The notes under the pieces: generated by a model
The model's input: the letters and a program-made list of their open reading frames with translations, nothing else
Databases searched by the model: none
Told to the model about the DNA's origin: nothing
Shown: positions 35,698 through 44,028 of the stretch, piece by piece
Layout: each line of letters opens with the position of its first letter
How positions within the stretch are numbered: position 1 is the first letter of the stretch
Program-made: the position numbers and the translations under genes
From: Clostridia bacterium
GTDB taxonomy: Bacteria; Bacillota; Clostridia; Oscillospirales; Oscillospiraceae
Assembly: GCA_009929315.1 (NCBI GenBank)
Contig: SAAS01000003.1
Span: 1 to 64,000 of the forward strand
Direction: 5' to 3'
Length of the DNA: 64,000 bases

Positions 35698-36732
35698 TTG
35701 AGCCGTGGCACAGGAAAGAGCGTGCTTTGCGTTTTTATGCTGATATGTATTTGTTTGTGGGCGTGCTCCCTCGCCGCCGTCGCCGGGGCTGAAGCTTCCG
35801 TGACTGTGACCGCCGAGCGGGAGGGCGAAACTTTTATTAAGTGGGTGGATTTCAATGTTCCGTGTCAGGCGCTGAAAAAGGCCATCTCGCTTGATATACT
35901 CTCGCAGGAAAAGGAAGTTAAGCTAAGTTTCATCGAGCTGCTGGCTTACCTCGCCTCAAAAAACGGCAACAAGTTCGGCTCCTATAAGGACTCGCAGCTA
36001 GACGCGATCGCCGAGAAGCTGAACTCGGGCGTTTCAATGGAGGAGCTGACGGCAGATTCTAAATATTATGACTATTATCTTGAGTGCTACACCGCGATAT
36101 TGTCAGGCTTTGTCGGAGATTTCGAAATCGAAGTGCCGAACTCGGACGGCTCGGGCAAACATTGGGAAAAGCGATACGGTATCAAGGTGTTTTCACCTAT
36201 CGCCAAAAATTTTCCATACAGCCATTATGACGATTTCGGAACAAGGCGTTCTTACGGTTTTTCAAGGCCTCACCTCGGAAACGATCTTATCGGACAGGTG
36301 GGAACGCCGATTGTCGCGGTTGAAGGCGGAACTGTTGAGGCTATGGGCTGGAACCAGTACGGAGGCTGGCGAATCGGGATTCGCTCCTTCGACAAGAAAA
36401 GATACTACTACTATGCTCATCTGCGAAAGAATTTTCCGTTTCGTAAGGATTTATCCGTCGGCTCCGCAGTTAAAGCGGGCGATGTAATCGGCTATCTGGG
36501 GAGAACAGGTTACAGCATAAAAGAGAACGTCAACAACATCAAGGTTTCACATCTGCATTTCGGTATGCAGCTCATTTTTGACGAGTCACAGAAGGAATGC
36601 GACAACGAGATTTGGATAAATGTTTTTGAACTTGTGCGGCTGCTTGACACGAAGAGGTCCGAGGTGGTGAAAAATCCCGAGACAAAGGATTACAGTCGGG
36701 TTTACGATTTCCGAGACGGTATTGCAAGCTAA
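35698..36732 (+). CDS. Secreted M23-family peptidoglycan endopeptidase
   Basis: A 344-residue exported protein. A signal peptide or anchor covers about residues 7-28. The middle part is unrecognised. The C-terminal peptidase M23 (LytM) domain has the zinc ligands of HLGNDL and SHLHFG, plus YYYYAHLRK and GYLGRTG. Such enzymes cut peptide cross-links in peptidoglycan; sporulation relatives (SpoIIQ type) have lost a ligand, while this one keeps both motifs and is probably active. The start is TTG 35698 with AGGGTG nine bases upstream. Its stop overlaps the stop of the convergent Crp/Fnr gene by four bases. Confidence 0.85.
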   Translation: MSRGTGKSVLCVFMLICICLWACSLAAVAGAEASVTVTAEREGETFIKWVDFNVPCQALKKAISLDILSQEKEVKLSFIELLAYLASKNGNKFGSYKDSQLDAIAEKLNSGVSMEELTADSKYYDYYLECYTAILSGFVGDFEIEVPNSDGSGKHWEKRYGIKVFSPIAKNFPYSHYDDFGTRRSYGFSRPHLGNDLIGQVGTPIVAVEGGTVEAMGWNQYGGWRIGIRSFDKKRYYYYAHLRKNFPFRKDLSVGSAVKAGDVIGYLGRTGYSIKENVNNIKVSHLHFGMQLIFDESQKECDNEIWINVFELVRLLDTKRSEVVKNPETKDYSRVYDFRDGIAS

Positions 36733-37403
36733 AAAAGCTCTTTCCTTATCAGTTCAAATTCGTTTTTATGAAACTTCAAAATGCCCTCATTACGAAGTTT
36801 GCCGAGCTCAAAGGACATGGCGCTGCGGTCAATAAACAAAAAATCAGCCAGCTCCTGACGGTTAAGCGGAAGGGAAAAACTGCTGCTTTTCGCCTTTTGC
36901 GCTTCGGCGGAAAGGTAGGCCAGGAGCTTTTCGCGCGTTGTGCGCTTTGAGGTAAACTCAATTTTTTGCGTTAGTGCAACATTTTTTTTCGCAATGCTGC
37001 CGAGCATATTGTGAATAAGGCTCTTGTGAAAGCCGCAGGCGTTAGAGCAGGGGGCTTCCATTCTTCGGCAGTCAATAAACAGTATTTCGCTTTCGGTTGT
37101 CGCTATAACGCTGACCGGAAGCGCTTTTATTTCGGCGCAGGCAAAGGATTCTCCGAAAAGCCCTGAGGGTCCGATTACCGCCAGAATACTCCTGTTGCCG
37201 TAATAATCGTCCTGATAGATCTGAACCTGTCCGGAAAGGACGATTCCGAAGTCATTCGTCACCTCTCCGCTTATAAACACCGTCTGATTTTTCTCATAGT
37301 TAACAACCCTTGCCTTCAGACAGGAAAGGAGCGGCCGATATTCATCCTCCGCAATGCCCTTAAATAAATCAACCTTTTTCAGTATTTCATAATATTTTTC
37401 CAT
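36729..37403 (-). CDS. Crp/Fnr-family regulator with a three-cysteine motif
   Basis: A 224-residue regulator. The N-terminal cyclic-nucleotide-type domain (about 10-125) has the GLFGESFA loop, and the C-terminal winged helix (about 182-205) has NRQELADFLFIDRSAMSFEL. Cysteines 112, 119 and 123 (CRRMEAPCSNAC) sit at the hinge and could hold an iron-sulfur cluster or sense redox or NO. It is divergent from ferredoxin-cupin-rubredoxin-hcp, which suggests an HcpR-like role controlling hcp. The start is ATG 37403; a longer frame to 37466 has no better ribosome site. The family is clear; the ligand and target are inferred. Confidence 0.82.
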   Translation of the reverse strand: MEKYYEILKKVDLFKGIAEDEYRPLLSCLKARVVNYEKNQTVFISGEVTNDFGIVLSGQVQIYQDDYYGNRSILAVIGPSGLFGESFACAEIKALPVSVIATTESEILFIDCRRMEAPCSNACGFHKSLIHNMLGSIAKKNVALTQKIEFTSKRTTREKLLAYLSAEAQKAKSSSFSLPLNRQELADFLFIDRSAMSFELGKLRNEGILKFHKNEFELIRKELF

Positions 37404-37454
37404 AAGCCCTCGTTTCGTTGTAAATCCAACATACTTATTGCTTTTAGCATAGTA

Positions 37455-37474
37455 GACTTGAGCCATAAAGTCAA
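37455..37474. promoter_or_regulatory. Candidate Crp/Fnr operator between regulator and ferredoxin operon
   Basis: GACTT (37455-37459) and AAGTC (37468-37472) form an inverted repeat; TTGA and TCAA (37458-37461, 37471-37474) extend the dyad. It lies in the divergent gap just before the ferredoxin ribosome site. Spacing differs from a classical Fnr box, so this is a weak call. Confidence 0.3.
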
Positions 37475-37498
37475 CAACCAGCTTAAAGGAGTGAAAAA

Positions 37499-38203
37499 AT
37501 GATTAGAAAAATTATCAAAATAGATGAAGAAAAGTGCAACGGCTGCGGACTGTGCGCAGATGCCTGCCACGAGGGGGCAATCGGCATTGTAAACGGCAAG
37601 GCAAAGCTTCTGCGTGACGACTACTGCGACGGTTTGGGAAACTGTCTGCCGGTCTGCCCGACGGGGGCAATCAGCTTTGAGGAGAGAGAGGCCGCGGAAT
37701 ACGACGAGGGCGCGGTAAATGAGAAGAACCTTCAAAAGCAGGGAGAAAAATTGCCCTGCGGCTGTCCGGGAACACAGTCGAAAAGCATCTCCCACGCCGA
37801 GGCCCCCTGTTCCTGCGCCTCCGAGGGGAGCGATAACCAAAGCCGTCTTTCCCAGTGGCCGGTGCAGATAAAACTGGCTCCCGTAAACGCCCCTTATTTT
37901 AACGGAGCAAACTTGCTTGTTGCCGCTGACTGCACGGCTTATGCCTTCGGAGACTTCCACAACAAGTTCATTAAAAACAGAATAACCCTTATCGGCTGCC
38001 CGAAGCTCGACGACACAGATTACAGCGAGAAACTGACAGCCATATTGAAGCTTAACAGCATTAAGAGCGTTACGGTTGTGCGCATGGAGGTTCCCTGCTG
38101 CGGCGGAATTGAAAACGCGGTTAAAACAGCCCTTAAAAACAGCGGAAAAATGATTCCGTGGCAGGTGGTGACTATCTCCACTGACGGAAAAATACTGGAT
38201 TGA
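37499..38203 (+). CDS. Ferredoxin-type 4Fe-4S protein of the hcp cluster
   Basis: A 234-residue protein. A bacterial ferredoxin domain occupies residues 1-60: the first cluster motif is complete (C13, C16, C19, C23), while the second reads CDGLGNCLPVCP (C43, C49, C53), with Leu where a second-position Cys is expected. A linker with CGCPG and CSC motifs follows. The C-terminal half (about 120-234) is a distinct domain with LIGCPKLDD and a PCCGGIENA motif. AAAGGAG precedes the ATG. As first gene of the operon it is a likely electron donor to Hcp; the C-terminal function is unknown. Confidence 0.8.
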   Translation: MIRKIIKIDEEKCNGCGLCADACHEGAIGIVNGKAKLLRDDYCDGLGNCLPVCPTGAISFEEREAAEYDEGAVNEKNLQKQGEKLPCGCPGTQSKSISHAEAPCSCASEGSDNQSRLSQWPVQIKLAPVNAPYFNGANLLVAADCTAYAFGDFHNKFIKNRITLIGCPKLDDTDYSEKLTAILKLNSIKSVTVVRMEVPCCGGIENAVKTALKNSGKMIPWQVVTISTDGKILD

Positions 38204-38218
38204 CAGGAGATGAAACGG

Positions 38219-38533
38219 ATGATAGAAAAGAATTATAGCTTATATTCGGGTGAAGAAAAGACAATTGAAAAGGTTCTGCTGGACGAGAACCTGCATTACC
38301 TCCACATGGTTCTGCCGCAGGGTGAAGGATTACCCGAGCACAAAACAAATTCTGTCGTTTACATGACCGTAATCAGAGGAAAGCTGTCAATCGGGCTGGA
38401 TAATCAGGAAATTCGTGAGTACGAAGAGGGAACACTGCTGAAAATTCCTTATGACACTAAGATGATGGTAAGAAACACACAAGCGCAGACGCTGGAGCTG
38501 ATAGTGGTAAAGGCGCCTGCTCCGAAGACTTGA
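38219..38533 (+). CDS. Small cupin-domain protein
   Basis: A 104-residue single cupin barrel. [20 protein letters not shown] corresponds to cupin motif 1 (only one histidine of the usual pair is kept), and [14 protein letters not shown] lies where motif 2 stands. Cupins of this size often bind a metal or a small molecule. The start is ATG 38219 with AGGAG nine bases upstream; ATG 38210 is too close to that site. It sits between the ferredoxin and rubredoxin genes and is clearly cotranscribed with hcp. Its reaction is unknown. Confidence 0.7.
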   Translation: MIEKNYSLYSGEEKTIEKVLLDENLHYLHMVLPQGEGLPEHKTNSVVYMTVIRGKLSIGLDNQEIREYEEGTLLKIPYDTKMMVRNTQAQTLELIVVKAPAPKT

Positions 38534-38549
38534 TTTGGAGGCAGTCAGC

Positions 38550-38714
38550 ATGAAAAAGTACAGATGCATTCCCTGCAATTATATCTATGATCCGGCACTT
38601 GGCGATCCCGACGGCGGCATTGAACCGGGCACGGCTTTTGAAGGCCTGCCGGATGACTGGCAGTGCCCTGTTTGCTTTGTCGGCAAGGAAGATTTTGAAC
38701 CTGTAAATGAATAA
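38550..38714 (+). CDS. Rubredoxin
   Basis: A 54-residue rubredoxin. The two iron-binding knuckles are C6-I-P-C9 and C39-P-V-C42, with the conserved [14 protein letters not shown] and [13 protein letters not shown] between and around them. The first knuckle reads CIPC rather than the usual CxxCGY, with Asn-Tyr following. Rubredoxins carry single electrons to oxygen and NO detoxifying enzymes. The ATG 38550 has TTGGAGG upstream. It lies 12 bases before the hcp start and is a natural electron donor for that product. Confidence 0.93.
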   Translation: MKKYRCIPCNYIYDPALGDPDGGIEPGTAFEGLPDDWQCPVCFVGKEDFEPVNE

Positions 38715-38726
38715 GGAGGATTGTGT

Positions 38727-40355
38727 ATGAGTATGTTTTGTTTTCAGTGCCAAGAAACGGCAAGAGGTACAGGCTGTGAAATCCGCGGCGTATGCGGAAA
38801 AACCGAGGAGGTAGCGAAGCTTCAGGATTTGCTGATTTATACCCTGAAGGGAATCTCTGAAATTGTGGTCAAGGGCAGGCTTGGGGTCGCTGAGTTGGGC
38901 GAGATTAACGGTGAAGTTTTAAGCAGCCTTTTTATGACCATCACAAATGCGAACTTCGACGACGAGGCGATTGAGGAACAGATAAGAAAAATGCTGGCAA
39001 TCCGCGATGGTCTCAATAAGAGCGCGGCGGTCAAGAATCTGCATGAAGCAGCGAGTTTCAAGGTTTCCGCAAAGGAAGAGATGCTTGAAAAAGCGGCAAA
39101 GGTCGGCGTTCTCTCCACACAGAACGAGGATGTCCGCTCTCTGCGAGAAATGATTACCTACGGCGTCAAGGGCATGGCGGCCTATGCCGAGCACGCGAAG
39201 AATCTGGGTAAGGAAGACCCCGATATAAGCGCCTTTATCTATGAGGCTCTCGCCGCAACGCTGGACGACTCGCTCACGGCAGACGAGCTTGTTGCTCTGA
39301 CGCTAAAAACAGGAGAATACGGCGTTAAGGTTATGGCGCTGCTCGATGAGGCAAATACATCGAAATACGGCAATCCCGAAATAACCGAGGTTAACATCGG
39401 CGTTCGGAAAAATCCCGCAATTTTGATTTCTGGGCATGACCTTACCGATTTGGAACAGCTTATGGAACAGACGAAGGGTACGGGGGTGGACGTTTATACC
39501 CACGGCGAAATGCTGCCAGCCCATTATTACCCCTTCTTCAAAAAATACGACAACTTTGCGGGCAATTACGGAAACGCCTGGTGGAAGCAGGTGGGCGAAT
39601 TTGAAAGCTTCCACGGTCCGATTTTGTTTACCACAAACTGCATAGTTCCGCCCAGAAGCGAGGAAGTCAGAAGCCGAATTTTCACAACGGGCTCCGCGGG
39701 CTACCCCGGCTGCCTTAATATCCCCGCGGAAGAAAACGGGAAAAAGGATTTTTCGGAAATTATCGCCCTTGCAAAAACGCTTCCGTCTCCCGAAGAAATT
39801 GAAACCGGCAGTATAGTCGGCGGCTTTGCACACAATCAGGTTTTTGCGCTGGCGGACAAGGTTGTTGAGGCTGTGAAATCGGGCGCCATTAAGAAGTTTT
39901 TCGTTATGGCGGGCTGCGACGGACGCATGAAGTCAAGAGATTATTATACGGAGTTCGCGGAAAAGCTCCCGAAGGACACCGTTATTCTGACAGCGGGCTG
40001 CGCGAAATACCGTTATAATAAGCTGGGGCTCGGCGAAATCGGCGGAATTCCCAGAGTTCTGGACGCGGGACAGTGTAACGACTCCTACTCTCTGGCACTG
40101 ATTGCCCTGAAGCTCAAAGAAGTGTTCGGGCTTGACGACATCAACAAGCTGCCGATAGCCTACAACATCGCGTGGTACGAACAGAAAGCCGTGATTGTGC
40201 TGCTTGCTCTTCTCTATCTGGGCGTGAAGAACATCCATCTCGGGCCTACGCTCCCCGGTTTCCTATCTCCGAATGTGGCCAATGTCCTGATTGAAAAGTT
40301 CGGCATTGCCGGAATCGGCTCTGCAGAGGACGATATTTCGCTCTTTATGGCATAG
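38727..40355 (+). CDS. hcp: Hybrid-cluster protein (hydroxylamine reductase / NO reductase)
   Basis: A 542-residue Hcp. The N-terminal cysteines C5, C8, C17 and C23 bind the proximal 4Fe-4S cluster. The hybrid 4Fe-2S-2O cluster ligands lie in [12 protein letters not shown], the TTNCIVPP segment, GSAGYPGC, the AGCDGR and AGCAKYRYN regions and DAGQCND. Hcp reduces hydroxylamine in vitro and NO to N2O in vivo. The start is ATG 38727, six bases after AGGAGG. It ends the ferredoxin-cupin-rubredoxin-hcp operon, divergent from a Crp/Fnr regulator. No separate hcr reductase is present, so ferredoxin or rubredoxin probably feeds it. Confidence 0.96.
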   Translation: MSMFCFQCQETARGTGCEIRGVCGKTEEVAKLQDLLIYTLKGISEIVVKGRLGVAELGEINGEVLSSLFMTITNANFDDEAIEEQIRKMLAIRDGLNKSAAVKNLHEAASFKVSAKEEMLEKAAKVGVLSTQNEDVRSLREMITYGVKGMAAYAEHAKNLGKEDPDISAFIYEALAATLDDSLTADELVALTLKTGEYGVKVMALLDEANTSKYGNPEITEVNIGVRKNPAILISGHDLTDLEQLMEQTKGTGVDVYTHGEMLPAHYYPFFKKYDNFAGNYGNAWWKQVGEFESFHGPILFTTNCIVPPRSEEVRSRIFTTGSAGYPGCLNIPAEENGKKDFSEIIALAKTLPSPEEIETGSIVGGFAHNQVFALADKVVEAVKSGAIKKFFVMAGCDGRMKSRDYYTEFAEKLPKDTVILTAGCAKYRYNKLGLGEIGGIPRVLDAGQCNDSYSLALIALKLKEVFGLDDINKLPIAYNIAWYEQKAVIVLLALLYLGVKNIHLGPTLPGFLSPNVANVLIEKFGIAGIGSAEDDISLFMA

Positions 40356-40365
40356 AAAAAATAAG

Positions 40366-40412
40366 CACCGCCGTGAATCTTGAAATACAAAGATTCACGG
40401 CGGTGTTTTTTA
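40366..40412 (+). terminator. Terminator after hcp
   Basis: CACCGCCGTGAATCT (40366-40380) pairs perfectly with AGATTCACGGCGGTG (40391-40405), followed by a T-run. It can also serve the opposing MORN gene, as A residues precede it on the plus strand. Confidence 0.92.
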
Positions 40413-40457
40413 ATATTAATGATAAGGACTACATTTATTTATGCGTGGCTGCGGAGC

Positions 40458-41297
40458 TTATCCGACAAAGCTGTCGTTATACCATGTTCCTGTCTTCTGG
40501 GTTCCGTTAACCCAGTAATAGGTTCCGTAACCGCTGCGAACATCGTTTGAAAATTCACCGACGTACATATCTCCGTTTGCATAGTAGTTTGTTCCCTGAC
40601 CCTCACGCAAGCCGGCCGAGAACTGGCCTATATACTCGCTGCCGTCATAGTAGTAGTAGGTACCCTGCCCCTCCTGGAGGCCGTTTTTAAAGGTGCCTAT
40701 ATATGATGAGTTATTGCTGTAGGTGCAGCTTCCGAAGCCGTCCGCCAGTCCGCTTGTTGCGGAAATATATCCTTTGTAAAGATAATTGACGCTGCCAATG
40801 GCACCCTCAAGGTCGCCGAAATATCTGTCGTAGCTGTTCGTTATTACAACGGTTCTGGAAGCTGCCAGCCACGAAACATCAGCTCCCGAGCTCTCGCCGA
40901 TAAATCTTGCCGGCACAAGGGTGCGTCCGTTAATAATCTGCGGCGCGACATCGAGAAAAACATCAATATCGCCGTAATAATCGCTGCTGATAGTAGCGCT
41001 GCTGTTGCCGATTTGAAGACCTATGGCTATTTCGGCGTTATAGGCATATACGCTCTGCGTTTCGGGATACCAAAGGACTGTCATACCCATAGCCTCAAAA
41101 ATTGCACGCAGGGGAACAAGAGTTCGGCCGTCCTTGATAATCGGCTCCTGTGTGAAAGCAATGGCGCTGCCGTTGTAAGTGACTGAAATGCCCGACGCCG
41201 CGTATGCACCCGATTTCAAGCCGCTGAACAACGAAAATGCAAGTAAAAGCGATAGTGTGTATGCAAATAATCTATGCGTTTTTTTAGTGTTGGACAT
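40458..41297 (-). CDS. Secreted protein: copper-amine-oxidase-N-like domain plus MORN repeats
   Basis: A 279-residue exported protein. A signal peptide (about 8-33, ending GAYAA) is followed by a domain of the copper amine oxidase N-terminal type (about 35-160; VPLRAIFEAMGMTV and LVPARFIGESSGADV). This type is common in clostridial surface proteins and is not catalytic. The C-terminal part has about four MORN-type repeats, such as YIGQFSAGLREGQGTNYY and YVGEFSNDVRSGYGTYY. The ATG 41297 follows GGAGG. It lies downstream of a two-component system but is separated by about 120 bases. A surface or envelope-binding role is inferred. Confidence 0.78.
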   Translation of the reverse strand: MSNTKKTHRLFAYTLSLLLAFSLFSGLKSGAYAASGISVTYNGSAIAFTQEPIIKDGRTLVPLRAIFEAMGMTVLWYPETQSVYAYNAEIAIGLQIGNSSATISSDYYGDIDVFLDVAPQIINGRTLVPARFIGESSGADVSWLAASRTVVITNSYDRYFGDLEGAIGSVNYLYKGYISATSGLADGFGSCTYSNNSSYIGTFKNGLQEGQGTYYYYDGSEYIGQFSAGLREGQGTNYYANGDMYVGEFSNDVRSGYGTYYWVNGTQKTGTWYNDSFVG

Positions 41298-41419
41298 TTT
41301 TGTCGCCTCCATTATTTGGTATGTGGTATTAGGATACTATATCAGCCCTTGCTTTGTAAAGCTTCACTTTTTTTGCGTTTCTAACATAGCAAGAATAAGC
41401 TGCAAAAGATGTCGGAGTA

Positions 41420-42763
41420 TTAGTTTATTTGAAATCTTATTTCAAATAAACTTCCCTTGTTAAGCTCGCTTTTAACATGAACTGTTCCGCCGTGCAGCTC
41501 CGCTATCCACCTGACTATGGACAGACCCAGCCCGGGACTGGAATTGATGCTGGATTGGTCTTCCTTAAAAAACCTGTCCCATATTTTTGGCAGGGTCTTT
41601 TTTGAAATGCCGATTCCGCCGTCCTCTACAAATAGGCTTACGGTGTTTTTATTCTTGTGAAGGGAGACCTTCACCCAACCGCCGGGCACGTTGTATTTAA
41701 GCGCGTTGTCAATCAGGTTAACGAGCAGCCTGATAAAAAGCGTCTGCTCTACAAGCATTACGATGCCGTCTTCAATATCGGAGGAGATGGATATATCAGG
41801 ATATTCGGTCCGTTCAAGCGTTTCGTCGACTATGGCTTTTGTCAGCTGGCTGATGTCTATTGACTCCATTTCCGGTGCATAATTTCCGTCGCTGCTTCTT
41901 GCCATCATGAGCAGCTGAGAAATCAGGGAGTTTATTTTTCTGCCCTCTTTAAGGATGGACTCAAGATTTTCTCTGTATTCCTCCACGGTTTTGTTTTCGC
42001 TCAACGCATCCTCTGCGCTTAATATGATTGCCGTTATAGGGGTACGAAGCTCGTGAGAAACATCGGAGGAAAAGCGCTTTTCCTGATTAAAAGAAGCCTC
42101 AAGTCGGTCAAGCATTTCGTCAAAAGTGTCCGCCAGCATTCCCACCTCGTCGTGGGAACGCTTAAAATGAAAGCGCTTTGAAAAATCACCCCTGCCAATC
42201 TGCTTGGCTTTTCTGGTAATTTGAACGACGGGGGTTAATGTGCGTTTTATAAAGAATCCGCCGAAAAGCGCGATTGCAATATAGACGGGTATGATTATGT
42301 ATATAAGGGTCTGAAAATTGTTCAGGGTTTCGTCGACGGAGCCAAGCGACTTTACCGCCCTGAGCCAACCGAGGGTTTCTCCGTTTCTGGTTATTTCGTA
42401 ATCGTAAATCATCCATTTGTGGCCGCCGGATTCCTCCAAATACATCCTGCCCAATGCGGGCTGTGCTTCAAGGTCGAAGGCGGGAGGCATTTTGCCCGAA
42501 AGCAGAACATTATCGTTGGAATAGACAGCCACATAGGTGCCTGTCTCAACAAAATCCAAATCGCTGTTGAGCTCAATCGTGTTATTTTCAAATTCAAGAG
42601 TCTTAGATACCCGTTCCATTTCGGTGCCGAGGAGGCTTTTTGTGTCGGCGTAAAGGCTGTTTGAAAGCGTAAAATACATTAAGGGTAAAGCGGAGACAAG
42701 AATCAGGACGAGCAGCGTAGAGTACCAAAGCATGATTTTCCATTTAATCGTAAGCTTTTTCAT
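41420..42763 (-). CDS. Membrane sensor histidine kinase (OmpR partner class)
   Basis: A 447-residue kinase. Two transmembrane helices (about 11-32 and 150-170) flank an extracytoplasmic sensor of about 115 residues. A HAMP linker follows, then the HisKA domain with the phosphorylated H237 in DVSHELRTPI. The ATPase domain has N-box LVNLIDNALKY, G1 DGGIGI and G2 GLGLSIV. It overlaps the response regulator by four bases (ATGA), so the two are coupled and surely partners. The sensor domain has no recognisable ligand motif. Confidence 0.93.
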   Translation of the reverse strand: MKKLTIKWKIMLWYSTLLVLILVSALPLMYFTLSNSLYADTKSLLGTEMERVSKTLEFENNTIELNSDLDFVETGTYVAVYSNDNVLLSGKMPPAFDLEAQPALGRMYLEESGGHKWMIYDYEITRNGETLGWLRAVKSLGSVDETLNNFQTLIYIIIPVYIAIALFGGFFIKRTLTPVVQITRKAKQIGRGDFSKRFHFKRSHDEVGMLADTFDEMLDRLEASFNQEKRFSSDVSHELRTPITAIILSAEDALSENKTVEEYRENLESILKEGRKINSLISQLLMMARSSDGNYAPEMESIDISQLTKAIVDETLERTEYPDISISSDIEDGIVMLVEQTLFIRLLVNLIDNALKYNVPGGWVKVSLHKNKNTVSLFVEDGGIGISKKTLPKIWDRFFKEDQSSINSSPGLGLSIVRWIAELHGGTVHVKSELNKGSLFEIRFQIN

Positions 42764-43434
42764 TCCGGCTCCTTTATAGAATATCCACTGCCTCGTATGG
42801 TGCTTATTAGCTTCAGGTTATAACCTTCATCAATCTTTGACCTCAAATATCGGATATAAACATCAACAATGTTGGAAGAACAGTCAAAATCAAAATTCCA
42901 AACATGTTCGACAATCTGCGTTCTGGAAAGCACTCGGTTCTTATTTCGCAGCAAGTATTCCAGAATGGCAAATTCTTTGCTGGTCAGTTCGATTTTTTGA
43001 TTTGAGCGTGAGACTTCATGATTTGATAAATTCATCGATAGATCGGCAACGGTAAGCTCGTTTTTTCTTTCCGGACTCTGACGGCGGAGCAAAACGCGTA
43101 TTCTCGCCAAAAGCTCGTCAAATGAAAATGGCTTAACGAGATAATCGTCGGCACCGCAATCCAGACCGCGAACACGGTCTTCGACTGTATCCCTGGCAGT
43201 CAGAAGAAGCACCGGAGTCGAATTGCCTTGATTTCGCATTTCCTTAAGAATAGAAAGCCCGTCCTTACCGGGAAGCATGATGTCAAGAATAATGCAGTCG
43301 AACTCACCCATGGATATATAGGACTGAGCATCAGTGCCGTTATTGCAGGTATCAATACTATATCCTGATTTTTCAAGACATTTTGCTGTCGCAGTTAAAA
43401 TGGACTTGTTGTCCTCAACCAATAACAATCTCAT
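42760..43434 (-). CDS. OmpR/PhoB-family response regulator
   Basis: A 224-residue regulator. The receiver domain has the acidic pair E7-D8, phosphoacceptor D51 in LDIMLPGKDG and the conserved lysine in LVKPFSF. The C-terminal winged helix ends VDVYIRYLRSKID and STIRGSGYSI. The start is ATG 43434 (MRLLLVEDN), since the preceding in-frame codons lie upstream of the family start. It is transcribed divergently from the riboswitch-controlled pilus operon and could influence it, but no binding site is visible. Confidence 0.93.
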   Translation of the reverse strand: MRLLLVEDNKSILTATAKCLEKSGYSIDTCNNGTDAQSYISMGEFDCIILDIMLPGKDGLSILKEMRNQGNSTPVLLLTARDTVEDRVRGLDCGADDYLVKPFSFDELLARIRVLLRRQSPERKNELTVADLSMNLSNHEVSRSNQKIELTSKEFAILEYLLRNKNRVLSRTQIVEHVWNFDFDCSSNIVDVYIRYLRSKIDEGYNLKLISTIRGSGYSIKEPE

Positions 43435-43466
43435 AATTTGCCAGCCTTTCAAAGTGGTTCAACTTT

Positions 43467-43495
43467 ATTATAAATAAAACAAAACTAAATTACAA
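43467..43495 (-). promoter_or_regulatory. Promoter for the two-component operon
   Basis: On the minus strand TTGTAA (43495-43490) and a perfect TATAAT (43472-43467) are 17 bases apart, 33 bases before the response regulator start. In the rest of the AT-rich 43500-43640 I see no gene. Confidence 0.65.
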
Positions 43496-43649
43496 TATTA
43501 ACAGTCGAATGTTGTCGCTTACCATATTGTGCCATAAATTCGGTTGTGGGTTAATTTATTCCGACAATGTATAAGGGACAAAAAGTCGAAATAAAATATT
43601 TTTACATTTATTTGAAAATTTAATGACATTTTAATGTTTGAATGGTAAG

Positions 43650-43677
43650 TTGTGAGAACAAAACAGTATGTTAAGAT
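43650..43677 (+). promoter_or_regulatory. Candidate promoter for the riboswitch-pilus transcript
   Basis: TTGTGA (43650-43655) and TAAGAT (43672-43677) are 16 bases apart. Transcription would begin around 43684, directly at the 5' edge of the first c-di-GMP aptamer. Confidence 0.45.
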
Positions 43678-43685
43678 ATTCATAC

Positions 43686-43770
43686 GACGATAATAGCAAA
43701 TCTATCGAAAGGTAGAGACGCAAAGCTAAGGGGTCTAAGGTCGAAAGACTATGGCAGCCCGGTTGCCGAA
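43686..43770 (+). ncRNA. c-di-GMP-I (GEMM) riboswitch aptamer, copy 1
   Basis: The sequence has the class I c-di-GMP aptamer layout: AUAGCAAA, a stem capped by a GAAA tetraloop (UCUAUCGAAAGGUAGA), the conserved GACGCAAAGC, the CUAAGG receptor region and a final GGCAGCCCGGUUGCC hairpin. GEMM RNAs bind cyclic di-GMP and often control pilus and motility genes. It lies about 375 bases before the prepilin peptidase gene, in the 610-base gap between the two-component operon and the pilus operon. A terminator follows at 43798. Confidence 0.88.
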
Positions 43771-43797
43771 TTGTTTTAGTGCGTTGTTGCGCTATCA

Positions 43798-43840
43798 CTC
43801 TATTTGTGCAGCCATTGGCTGTGGAAATAGAGGTTTTTTG
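43798..43840 (+). terminator. Riboswitch terminator, copy 1
   Basis: CTCTATTT (43798-43805) pairs with AAATAGAG (43825-43832), with inner CAGCC/GGCTG pairing, followed by GTTTTTTG. A small hairpin at 43779-43794 separates it from the aptamer. Confidence 0.82.
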
Positions 43841-43875
43841 TTTCTACGGCATATTTATTATTCTTATACTCATGC

Positions 43876-43960
43876 AACGATAATAGCAAATCTATCGAAA
43901 GGTAGAGACGCAAAGCCAAGGGGTCTAAGGCCGAAAGACTATGACAGCCCGGTTGCCGAA
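43876..43960 (+). ncRNA. c-di-GMP-I (GEMM) riboswitch aptamer, copy 2
   Basis: This is a second class I c-di-GMP aptamer, exactly 190 bases after copy 1 and differing from it at only about four of 85 positions. The differences fall in stems or outside the conserved GACGCAAAGC core. The match continues without gaps through the expression platform, so a whole aptamer-plus-terminator unit was duplicated. Both copies are complete and the conserved ligand-contact region is unchanged. It is followed by a second terminator-like hairpin and then the pilus operon. Confidence 0.88.
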
Positions 43961-43987
43961 TTGTTTTAGCGCTTCATTGCGCTAACA

Positions 43988-44028
43988 CTCTGTTTGCGCA
44001 GCCATTGGCTGACGGACAGAGTTTTCTT
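43988..44028 (+). terminator. Riboswitch terminator, copy 2
   Basis: CTCTGT (43988-43993) pairs with ACAGAG (44016-44021), with inner CAGCC/GGCTG pairing, followed by TTTTCTT. The stem is shorter and the T-run poorer than in copy 1, so it may be leakier. Confidence 0.72.

Noticed and set aside
43681..44010. The 190-base repeat as a CRISPR or transposon repeat
   Set aside because: Only two units exist, and each has the full c-di-GMP-I aptamer with a terminator hairpin; there are no spacers or transposase.
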